From contig PMCY01000159.1 of assembly GCA_003154255.1 (NCBI GenBank), forward strand, positions 1,789 through 7,816: a stretch of DNA of 6,028 nucleotides. Reading direction: 5' to 3'. The notes beneath the pieces are model-generated. The model saw only the letters and a program-made list of their open reading frames with translations. It was not told the origin of the DNA and did no database searches. A program made the translations under genes and the position numbers. Origin of the DNA: Candidatus Aminicenantota bacterium (GTDB lineage: Bacteria; Acidobacteriota; Aminicenantia; Aminicenantales; UBA4085). Shown piece after piece: positions 1-5,921 of this stretch (the stretch's first letter is position 1; each line of letters starts with the position of its first letter).

Positions 1-954
1 GGGACCAACCCTTCCAGCGCACACCTGAGCGGCTACACCGTGCAGGAAATCAAGTCCAATGCCCGGGGCATGGTCGATCTCGAGGAGCTGGACCGGCGCA
101 TGAACGGCGATGTCGCCGCCCTGATGCTGACCAATCCCAACACGCTGGGCGTCTTTGAATCCGACATTTGCCGTATCGCCGAGATCGTCCACGCCAAGGG
201 CGGCCTCCTTTACATGGACGGCGCCAACATGAACGCCTTGACCGGCATGGTCCGGCCGGGGGACATGGGCGTGGATGTCCTGCATATCAACCTGCACAAG
301 ACTTTTTCCACTCCCCACGGCGGGGGCGGCCCCGGATCGGGCCCGGTCGGCGTCAAAAAGTTCCTGGAGCCCTTCCTGCCCGTGCCGCTGGTCGAAGAGA
401 AGGGGGGCCGCTTCAGCTTGAACTTCGCCCGCCCCGATTCGATTGGCCGCGTCCGCGGCTTCTACGGCAACTTCCTGGTCATCGTCAAGGCCCTGGCCTA
501 TATCCTCTCGCTCGGGCCGCAGGGCGTCCGGGAGATCGCCGAAGTGGCCGTCCTCAACTCCAACTACATCCGCAAGAGCCTGGAAGGCATCTACCACCTT
601 CAGTACAACGACGCCACCCTGCACGAGATCGTCTTCGACGACAAGTTCCAGAAGGACGCCCATGGCATCACCAACCTGGACATCGCCAAGCGCCTTATCG
701 ACTACGGCGTCCATCCGCCGACGATGTCCTTCCCGAGCATCGTCCACGGCGCGCTCATGATCGAGCCGACCGAAACGGAAAGCAAGCGGGACCTGGACGA
801 TTTCATCGAGACCATGAAGACGATCGCCCGCGAGGCCGAGGAGATGCCGGAGATCCTCAAGGCCGCTCCTCACCATTCCTACGTCCGCCGCCTGGACGAG
901 ACGGCCGCCGCCCGCAATCCGATCGTCAAATGGGAGAGACCGAAAACTCCATGA
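1..954 (+). CDS. gcvPB: Glycine dehydrogenase (decarboxylating) subunit 2, P-protein beta half, 5' end missing
   Basis: This is the PLP-binding half of the split P-protein of the glycine cleavage system. With GcvPA it decarboxylates glycine and passes the aminomethyl group to lipoyl GcvH in the cytoplasm. The reading frame is already open at base 1, so the gene starts outside the window. The 317 visible codons compare with roughly 480-500 for the family, so about the first third is missing. The window opens with the family motif [19 protein letters not shown] lies at visible codons 73-79. [20 protein letters not shown] follows, in which Lys at codon 100 (298-300) is the expected Schiff-base lysine and the glycine-rich stretch binds cofactor phosphate. 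Near the C-terminus is the family signature [14 protein letters not shown]. The stop TGA (952-954) overlaps the glyQ start. The protein looks intact up to its stop. Identification is secure; only the missing N-terminus cannot be assessed. GcvPA is expected just upstream. Confidence 0.96.
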   Translation, partial: GTNPSSAHLSGYTVQEIKSNARGMVDLEELDRRMNGDVAALMLTNPNTLGVFESDICRIAEIVHAKGGLLYMDGANMNALTGMVRPGDMGVDVLHINLHKTFSTPHGGGGPGSGPVGVKKFLEPFLPVPLVEEKGGRFSLNFARPDSIGRVRGFYGNFLVIVKALAYILSLGPQGVREIAEVAVLNSNYIRKSLEGIYHLQYNDATLHEIVFDDKFQKDAHGITNLDIAKRLIDYGVHPPTMSFPSIVHGALMIEPTETESKRDLDDFIETMKTIAREAEEMPEILKAAPHHSYVRRLDETAAARNPIVKWERPKTP

Positions 955-1811
955 GCTTGCAGAACCTCATCCTGAGTCTCCAGCATTACTGGGCCGGCCA
1001 GGGCTGTTACCTGGCCCCTTCCTACGACGTTGAAGTCGGGGCCGGGACGATGACCCCGGACACCTTCTTCCGCGTTCTCGGCCCGCGCGCCTGGAAAGTG
1101 GCCTACGTCCAACCTTCCCGCCGGCCGACGGACGGCCGGTTCGGCGACAATCCCAACCGCGTCCAGAAACACCACCAGTTCCAGGTCATCATCAAGCCGT
1201 CCCCGGCCGACATCCAGTCGATATACCTCGACAGCCTGAAAGCCCTGGGGATCGACCTGGCCGAACACGATCTGCGCTTCGATGAGGACGATTGGGAATC
1301 GCCCTCCATCGGGGCTTGGGGCGTGGGCTGGCAGGTCATGCTGGACGGGCTGGAAATCAGCCAGTTCACCTATTTCCAGCAGGCCGGCGGCATCGACGTG
1401 TTCCCCATCCCGGTCGAAATCACCTACGGCCTGGAGCGCCTGGAGATGTTCCTGGAGGGGAAGGACGACATCTACGACCTGCAGTGGTCGGACGATGTCA
1501 CTTACCGCGATTTGCGGCTTGACGAGGAGCGCCAGTTCTCGGAATATAATTTCAATCAGGCTTCGGTCAAGGGGCTCCGGGAGGCTTTCACCGGGCACGA
1601 GCGCGAGGCCGGCCAGCTCATCGAGAAGGGATTGGTTCTTCCGGCCTACGACATGTGCCTGAAGTGCTCGCATACGTTCAACCTGCTCGACGCCCGGGGA
1701 GCGATCAGCGTCACCGAGCGGGTCAAGATGATCGCCCAGATCCGGGCCCTGGTGAGCCGCATCGCCAAGGATTTCACCGCCCGCGAAACAAAGCCGGAAG
1801 GGGCCCGCTGA
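951..1811 (+). CDS. glyQ: Glycyl-tRNA synthetase alpha subunit
   Basis: This is the catalytic class II subunit of the two-subunit bacterial glycyl-tRNA synthetase. It activates glycine with ATP and, together with GlyS, charges tRNA-Gly. The product is 286 residues, close to the usual 290-300. Strong family blocks are visible in order: [16 protein letters not shown] near the start, [54 protein letters not shown], then [31 protein letters not shown] and the C-terminal [20 protein letters not shown]. The start at ATG 951 gives the family-like N-terminus MSLQNLIL. The frame stays open upstream to 168, but that part is antisense-like, Arg/Pro-rich shadow of gcvPB. The start overlaps the gcvPB stop (ATGA). 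The best ribosome-binding sequence, GGGAGAG at 932-938, is 12 bases away, so translation probably depends on coupling to gcvPB. All recognisable motifs are intact. Confidence 0.98.
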   Translation: MSLQNLILSLQHYWAGQGCYLAPSYDVEVGAGTMTPDTFFRVLGPRAWKVAYVQPSRRPTDGRFGDNPNRVQKHHQFQVIIKPSPADIQSIYLDSLKALGIDLAEHDLRFDEDDWESPSIGAWGVGWQVMLDGLEISQFTYFQQAGGIDVFPIPVEITYGLERLEMFLEGKDDIYDLQWSDDVTYRDLRLDEERQFSEYNFNQASVKGLREAFTGHEREAGQLIEKGLVLPAYDMCLKCSHTFNLLDARGAISVTERVKMIAQIRALVSRIAKDFTARETKPEGAR

Positions 1812-3895
1812 TGGAATTTCTGCTCGAAATCATGACCGAAGAACTGCCGCCGTCGCATGTGCGCTCGGCGGTCGAGGACCTTCAGGATAAGCTGGGGCGG
1901 GAATTCGCCGCCGCCCAATTGCCGGCATCCTCTCTGAAAACCTTCAGCTCCAGCCGCAGGCTCGTCGTCCTGGCCGAAATTCCTGCCGGGCAGCCCGACC
2001 GGGACATGGTCGTCACCGGTCCGCCCAAAGCCGCCGCCTTCGCCGCGGACGGTTCGCCCACGCCCGCCGCCTTGGGCTTCGCCCGTTCTAAGGGAGCCCG
2101 CGTCGAGGACCTCCAGGTCCTGACGACCGAGCGCGGCGAGTATATGGGGCTTAAAACCTCGGTCAAAGGCAAACCCGCCGCCGAGATCATCCCGGGCCTT
2201 CTTCCCCGAGTCATTTCCTCACTGTCTTTCCCGCGCATGATGCGCTGGGGCACCGGTTTGTTTAAATTCAGCCGGCCCATCCGCAACTTGCTTTGTCTCC
2301 TGGGCGGCCGAGCCCTGGTCTTTTCTTTCGAAGGGTTGACTTCCGGGGGGATGACGTTCGGCCACAAGCTGCGCGCCCCCGCGCCGCTTCTCGTGGACTC
2401 GTTCGCCGCTTACCGCGAGGCCCTCAAAACGCATGGCGTGACCATCGACGCCGAGGAGAGAAAAGCCGTCATTCTGGCCCGGATCTCCGAACACTTGACT
2501 CCGATCGAGGCTGAGCTTTATGCCGATCCCGCTCTGCTGGACAAGCTGGCCAGCGACATCGAGTGTCCATTTGTCGTCATGGGCGCTTTCGCCGAAGAGT
2601 ACCTTCGGCTGCCTTTGGAGATCCTCAGCACGGCCCTGCGCGAGGGGATGAACGTTTTCTCCGTGGTCAGGGGCGGGAAGCAGCTGCCTCTCTTTCTGGG
2701 CGTGGCCGATACGTCCGGCGACCCCAAAGGGTACATCCGGAAGGGGAATGAGCGCGTCCTCAAGGCCCGCTTGGCCGACGCCCGATTCTTCTGGGAACAG
2801 GATCTCAAGACCGGACTCAAGAAACGGGCCCCCGGCCTGAAAAATGTGGTCTTCCAGGACAAGCTGGGGACATACGATGACAAGACCCAGCGGCTGAAGA
2901 AGATCGTTGCTTATTTGGCCGAGAAGGCTGAGGCCAAGTCCCTGGCCAAGGACGCCGTGCTGGCGGCCGAGCTATGCAAGGTCGATTTGATCACGGACAT
3001 GGTCCGCGAATTCCCCTCCCTGCAGGGAAAAGCCGGCGGATTGTATGCCCGGGCCGAAGGATTTCCCGAGACCGCGGCCCGGGCCATCTACGAGCACTAC
3101 CAGCCGGTCAGCCTGGAGGACGAACCTCCGGAATCGCTGGGCGGGGCGCTCTTGTCCTTGGCCGACAAGCTCGATACCATCGTCGGCGTCGTCGGAGTTG
3201 GTATCCAGACGACCGGGTCGAGCGATCCCTTCGGCCTGCGCCGCAACGCCCAAGGCGTCTGTAAAATCATCCTCGATCGCCGGCTGGCCCTGTCTTTCCC
3301 CCGGCTGGTGGACAAGGTCATGGCCGCCTATGGCGACAAGATCAAGCGGCCCAAGGCCGAGGTTCTCTCCTATATCACCGAGTTCTTCGCCGGCCGCCTC
3401 CGCTACATCTACGAAAAACAGGGCTACCGCTACGACCTCATCAATGCCGCCCTGGGCGCCGGGATCGAGAACATCCACCAAACCTTGCTGCGGCTCAAAG
3501 CCCTCGATGCCCTGAAAGCCAGTCCCCAGTTCGAGCCTTTCATCCTGATGGCCAAGCGGGTCAACAACATCGTCGGCGGCCAATCCCCCTCCAAGGTCGA
3601 TCCGGGACTTCTCACCGAGAAGGCCGAGAAGGATCTCTACTCCACCTTCTCCATCATCAAGACCAATTCCGCGCCCATGCTGGCCAAGGGCGATTTTGTC
3701 CAGGCCCAGAAAATGGTTTTCCGCCTCCAGCCTCTTCTGGATTCCTTTTTCGAGCAGGTCATGGTCATGGCCAAGGAATCGAAGCTGCGGAAGAACCGGA
3801 TCGGCCTGCTCCTGGGCATCAAGAAAATCCTCGACCCCATGGCCGATTACAGCCAGGTTGTGGTCGAAGGGGAGAAGGCCAAGGAAAAGAAGTGA
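1811..3895 (+). CDS. glyS: Glycyl-tRNA synthetase beta subunit
   Basis: This is the tRNA-binding subunit that completes the GlyQ/GlyS glycyl-tRNA synthetase. The product is 694 residues, the normal family length. It begins [17 protein letters not shown], matching the family N-terminus except that Met8 sits where glycine is usual. The block GYIRKGNERVLKARLADARF is centred on residues 312-326. KLGTYDDKTQRLKKI follows it, and then the HD-like region with LCKVDLITDMVREF and IYEHYQP. ADKLDTIVGVVGVG (451-464) leads into TTGSSDPFGLRR (467-478). The last ~110 residues, with MAKESKLRKNRIGLL, form the anticodon-binding domain, and the tail is Lys-rich (GEKAKEKK). The start overlaps the glyQ stop by one base (TGATG), with GGAAGGGG at 1796-1803 seven bases upstream. 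The frame is open further back to 1655, but that stretch is shadow of glyQ. Two motif deviations are noted in the findings; neither suggests loss of function. Confidence 0.98.
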   Translation: MEFLLEIMTEELPPSHVRSAVEDLQDKLGREFAAAQLPASSLKTFSSSRRLVVLAEIPAGQPDRDMVVTGPPKAAAFAADGSPTPAALGFARSKGARVEDLQVLTTERGEYMGLKTSVKGKPAAEIIPGLLPRVISSLSFPRMMRWGTGLFKFSRPIRNLLCLLGGRALVFSFEGLTSGGMTFGHKLRAPAPLLVDSFAAYREALKTHGVTIDAEERKAVILARISEHLTPIEAELYADPALLDKLASDIECPFVVMGAFAEEYLRLPLEILSTALREGMNVFSVVRGGKQLPLFLGVADTSGDPKGYIRKGNERVLKARLADARFFWEQDLKTGLKKRAPGLKNVVFQDKLGTYDDKTQRLKKIVAYLAEKAEAKSLAKDAVLAAELCKVDLITDMVREFPSLQGKAGGLYARAEGFPETAARAIYEHYQPVSLEDEPPESLGGALLSLADKLDTIVGVVGVGIQTTGSSDPFGLRRNAQGVCKIILDRRLALSFPRLVDKVMAAYGDKIKRPKAEVLSYITEFFAGRLRYIYEKQGYRYDLINAALGAGIENIHQTLLRLKALDALKASPQFEPFILMAKRVNNIVGGQSPSKVDPGLLTEKAEKDLYSTFSIIKTNSAPMLAKGDFVQAQKMVFRLQPLLDSFFEQVMVMAKESKLRKNRIGLLLGIKKILDPMADYSQVVVEGEKAKEKK

Positions 3896-3940
3896 CGCCG
3901 GGGCCGGGGATCAGATGGAGAACGTGCTGCCCCGGCCGCC
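3896..3940. terminator. GC-rich stem at the glyS/pilZ convergence; weak terminator candidate
   Basis: Only 15 bp separate the stop codons of glyS and the PilZ gene. GGCCGGGG at 3902-3909 is a perfect 8-bp complement of CCCCGGCC at 3930-3937, with a 20-base loop that lies in the last codons of the PilZ gene. There is no T-run after the stem on either strand, so this is not a standard intrinsic terminator. It may slow polymerase or act with Rho, or it may be a by-product of GC-rich sequence. Confidence 0.25.
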
Positions 3941-4357
3941 CGTGTCCTCGTTGATGATGGTCGAGTTGTCCAGAAACTTCTGTTCGTAAGCGATGATCTT
4001 GACCAGCGTCCCGGGATAGTTCATCCCTTTCTTTTCCCCATAGGGGTAGAACTGGACGCCGACCTGGTGTTTGAAGCTCTGCCCGACGTTGGGCGCGGCC
4101 CAGCGGACGACGCCGTCGATCTGGAGCGGGCTCTGGTCGCCGGGGACCTGGACCCGCAAATGAAGTTTCGTGTCCAGGGCGATGTTTTCGTTGGACAGGA
4201 AGCGGATGCCGCCCCGGCTGATGTCCAGGACAGGGAGGAATTCGCCGCTGTAATCCGGATTCCGATGGAACAGGCTTTTATCTTTTTTATAGGCCGTGGT
4301 CGCTCCGGGAATCCGGAACCGCACACAACCCCGTTTTTCGAGTCCTTCCTCTGGCAT
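3911..4357 (-). CDS. PilZ domain protein, putative c-di-GMP receptor
   Basis: This is a 148-residue cytoplasmic protein made almost entirely of one PilZ domain, the common bacterial receptor for cyclic di-GMP. Both ligand motifs are visible: RxxxR as R9-GCV-R13 and DxSxxG as D45-ISRG-G50. They are followed by a beta-barrel-like sequence, including the typical VVRWA (83-87) and VGVQF (99-103). Residues 112-148 form a tail beyond the core, ending in a Gly/Ser/Thr-rich stretch. No signal peptide or membrane segment is seen. The start at 4357 is chosen because AGGGAGG lies five bases upstream. A longer frame reaches back to 4441, but that ATG overlaps the likely -35 box and has no ribosome site. 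The gene is transcribed divergently from glgC and converges on glyS. The downstream partner is unknown; single-domain PilZ proteins usually act by binding another protein. c-di-GMP binding is inferred from the intact motifs. Confidence 0.9.
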   Translation of the reverse strand: MPEEGLEKRGCVRFRIPGATTAYKKDKSLFHRNPDYSGEFLPVLDISRGGIRFLSNENIALDTKLHLRVQVPGDQSPLQIDGVVRWAAPNVGQSFKHQVGVQFYPYGEKKGMNYPGTLVKIIAYEQKFLDNSTIINEDTGGRGSTFSI

Positions 4358-4362
4358 CTCCG

Positions 4363-4369
4363 CCTCCCT
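4363..4369 (-). promoter_or_regulatory. Ribosome-binding site deciding the PilZ gene start
   Basis: On the minus strand AGGGAGG is followed by five bases (CGGAG) and ATG at 4357-4355. This strong site favours the 148-residue protein over the 176-residue alternative beginning at 4441. Confidence 0.8.
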
Positions 4370-4411
4370 GGGCCGGTTATCCTGCGCTCCTGACTTTTTT
4401 GCCCTGCCTAT

Positions 4412-4441
4412 AAAATATCCCAGACGGACGGGAAATGTCAA
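4412..4441 (-). promoter_or_regulatory. Sigma-70-type promoter for the PilZ gene
   Basis: On the minus strand a perfect TTGACA -35 box (4441-4436) is followed, after 18 bases, by TATTTT (4417-4412), a 4-of-6 match to the -10 consensus. Transcription would start near 4405 and give a leader of roughly 48 bases before the ATG at 4357. The -35 match is strong and the -10 match moderate. The -35 box lies only 11 bases from the -10 of the opposing glgC promoter. Confidence 0.6.
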
Positions 4442-4449
4442 AGCGACTC

Positions 4450-4458
4450 TGCTATACT
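4450..4458 (+). promoter_or_regulatory. Extended -10 promoter for glgC
   Basis: TGCTATACT at 4450-4458 contains the extended -10 element TG-n followed by TATACT, a 5-of-6 match. No good -35 box is found 16-18 bases upstream (that stretch reads ACGGGAAAT), which fits an extended -10 promoter or one needing an activator. Start of transcription would be near 4465, giving a leader of about 28 bases. A weaker alternative, TAAAAT at 4411-4416 with CTGACT at 4390-4395, has a short 15-base spacer. Confidence 0.55.
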
Positions 4459-4481
4459 AGCCCTGGTTCACCGATCGATGC

Positions 4482-4488
4482 GGGAGGG
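4482..4488 (+). promoter_or_regulatory. Ribosome-binding site deciding the glgC start
   Basis: GGGAGGG at 4482-4488 lies about five bases before ATG 4493 and selects it over the in-frame ATG at 4478. The earlier ATG would place the ribosome site inside the coding region and has no site of its own. Confidence 0.8.
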
Positions 4489-4492
4489 CGTC

Positions 4493-5770
4493 ATGCCGAA
4501 GGTCGTATCCGTCATCATGGCCGGCGGGCAGGGGAGCCGGCTCTTTCCCCTGACCAAGATCCGCAGCAAGCCGGCCGTCCCCATCGCCGGCCGCTTCCGG
4601 CTCATCGACATCCCCATAAGCAATTGCATTCATTCCGACTACCGCCGCATCTTCGTCCTGACCCAGTTCGCCAGTGTCTCGCTGCACCGTCATATTTTCC
4701 TGACCTACCGCTTCGACAATTTTCATGAGGATTTCGTCACCCTTCTCTCGGCCCAGCAGACGCTGGAAAGCGGCGACTGGTACCAGGGCACCGCGGATGC
4801 GGTGCGGCAAAACCTGAATTTCATCAAGAACCAGGGCGACCTGGTGCTGATCCTCTCGGGCGATCATCTTTACCGCATGGATTACCGGCAATTCGTCGAG
4901 TTCCACCTCCGCAGCGGCGCGGACATCACCATCTCGGTCACGCCCGTCGCCGCCGAACAGGCCCATGAATTCGGGGTCATGAAAGTCGGCCGGGGCGGCC
5001 ACATCGCCGAGTTCAAGGAAAAGCCCAGGGACCCGGCGTCGATTGAAGCGATGCGGGTCGAGGAATCGGTGTTCGAGGAGTACGGAGTGCCCGCCGCCGG
5101 CCGGACGCATCTGGCCTCGATGGGCATTTACGTCTTCAACTGGAGCGTCCTCAAGGAGATGCTGGAAACGACGTCGGCCGAAGACTTCGGCCGCCAGATC
5201 ATTCCCGAGGCCATCAAGCGCAAGAAAGTCTTCGCTTATTTCTTCGACGAGTATTGGGAGGATATCGGAACCATCCCCAGCTTCTTCGAAGCCAACCTCA
5301 ACCTGACCCAGCCTCTGCCCAAATTCAATTTCTACGACGAGGAAAAGCCCATTTTCACCCAGGCCCGATTCCTGCCGGGCTCGAAGATTCTCCATTCCGA
5401 CGTGGCCCGCTCCATCCTCTGCGAGGGCAGCATCATCAACAATTCGCGCATCTACGATTCCATCATCGGCATCCGCTCACGGGTCGGGGAAGGGTGCGCT
5501 TTCGACCGGACCGTGATCATGGGAGCGGATTTTTTCGAATCGGGCGAGGAACTGGCCCTCCATGCGGACATGGGCCTGCCCCCGATCGGCATCGGCCGGA
5601 ACTGCGAGATCCGCAAAGCCATTATCGACAAAAACGCCCGCATCGGCGACGGCGTTCGCCTGATCAATGCCCGGGGCGTGCAGGACGAGCGGGCCGACAA
5701 TTATTGCATCGTCGGCGGCATCATCGTCGTCCCCAAAAACGCCGTCATTCCCGACGGGACGGTCATCTGA
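4493..5770 (+). CDS. glgC: Glucose-1-phosphate adenylyltransferase (ADP-glucose pyrophosphorylase)
   Basis: This enzyme makes ADP-glucose from glucose-1-phosphate and ATP, the committed and usually allosterically controlled step of bacterial glycogen synthesis. The product is 425 residues, a normal length. The N-terminal nucleotidyltransferase domain shows AGGQGSRLFPLT (10-21), SKPAVP then RLIDIPISNC (36-45), WYQGTADAVRQ (96-106), LSGDHLYRMDY (121-131, with the expected catalytic Asp124), FKEKP (174-178, with the glucose-1-phosphate Lys177), ASMGIYVF (208-215) and YWEDIGT (254-260). The C-terminal left-handed beta-helix follows, with FYDEEKPIFTQARFLP, GIRSRV, IDKNARIG (378-385) and PKNAVIPDGTVI at the end. 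Pattern and wording resemble the cyanobacterial/plant group more than the E. coli group: Arg34 replaces the E. coli Lys39 activator residue, while lysines 380 and 415 match positions I recall as 3-phosphoglycerate sites. No other glycogen gene is visible in the window. Start chosen by the ribosome site. Confidence 0.96.
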   Translation: MPKVVSVIMAGGQGSRLFPLTKIRSKPAVPIAGRFRLIDIPISNCIHSDYRRIFVLTQFASVSLHRHIFLTYRFDNFHEDFVTLLSAQQTLESGDWYQGTADAVRQNLNFIKNQGDLVLILSGDHLYRMDYRQFVEFHLRSGADITISVTPVAAEQAHEFGVMKVGRGGHIAEFKEKPRDPASIEAMRVEESVFEEYGVPAAGRTHLASMGIYVFNWSVLKEMLETTSAEDFGRQIIPEAIKRKKVFAYFFDEYWEDIGTIPSFFEANLNLTQPLPKFNFYDEEKPIFTQARFLPGSKILHSDVARSILCEGSIINNSRIYDSIIGIRSRVGEGCAFDRTVIMGADFFESGEELALHADMGLPPIGIGRNCEIRKAIIDKNARIGDGVRLINARGVQDERADNYCIVGGIIVVPKNAVIPDGTVI

Positions 5771-5825
5771 CCCGGCCGGACTTGAACCGGAGACCGGGAT
5801 TTCCGTATTAAGGAAGGGAGTTTTT
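5771..5825 (+). terminator. Possible glgC terminator: two hairpins and a T-run
   Basis: Immediately after the glgC stop, CCCGG (5771-5775) pairs with CCGGG (5794-5798), and inside it CCGG (5776-5779) pairs with CCGG (5787-5790) around a seven-base loop, leaving a three-base bulge. A weaker hairpin follows: TTCC (5801-5804) with GGAA (5812-5815), again with a seven-base loop, then GGGAG and a run of five T (5821-5825). Neither stem directly abuts the T-run, so the call is tentative. Confidence 0.35.
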
Positions 5826-5868
5826 CTGGTTTTATCCGGGCCCAAGAAACGTCCCTGGCGGACGCCCC

Positions 5869-5897
5869 TTGCGCCGGAGCGGCTTTGCCGCTAAAAT
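5869..5897 (+). promoter_or_regulatory. Probable promoter of the last gene, with an inverted repeat in the spacer
   Basis: TTGCGC (5869-5874, half-match to the -35 consensus) is followed after exactly 17 bases by TAAAAT (5892-5897, 5 of 6 to the -10 consensus). Start of transcription would be near 5904, leaving a leader of about 18 bases that contains the ribosome site. The spacer holds a perfect inverted repeat, AGCGGC-ttt-GCCGCT (5878-5892), which could be an operator or only a small hairpin. Confidence 0.45.
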
Positions 5898-5921
5898 CGG
5901 CCCATCCAGAAAGGAGAGATC

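Noticed and set aside
168..950. Long open frame upstream of and in frame with glyQ
   Set aside because: Its translation is Arg/Pro/Gly-rich with no domain and lies over the clearly real gcvPB frame. GlyQ has its normal length and N-terminus from 951, so the upstream part is a GC-rich shadow.
4358..4441. 28-residue N-terminal extension of the PilZ protein
   Set aside because: The upstream ATG overlaps the probable -35 box and has no ribosome site, while the ATG at 4357 has a strong one. The extension would also translate the promoter region.
4478..4492. Upstream in-frame ATG for glgC
   Set aside because: It would put the strong GGGAGG ribosome site inside the coding sequence, and the family N-terminus begins just after the second ATG.
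4457..5395. A 312-codon open frame on the minus strand inside glgC
   Set aside because: It mirrors third-position GC in glgC, shows no recognisable domain and would start inside a well-conserved gene. Similar minus-strand frames at 879-1673 and 2972-3583 were dropped for the same reason.
951..5770. TGA used as the stop in every complete gene, considered as a sign of unusual code use or recoding
   Set aside because: No in-frame TGA occurs inside any of the genes, and TGA is the favoured stop in many GC-rich genomes. Five genes are too few to mean more.
5254..5811. Plus-strand frame overlapping the 3' half of glgC
   Set aside because: The product is Arg/His/Pro-rich with no family resemblance; the glgC frame explains the conservation in this stretch.
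5850..5864. Small hairpin CGTCC-ctggc-GGACG
   Set aside because: A five-pair stem in GC-rich DNA is expected by chance, and neither a T-run nor a gene boundary sits beside it.
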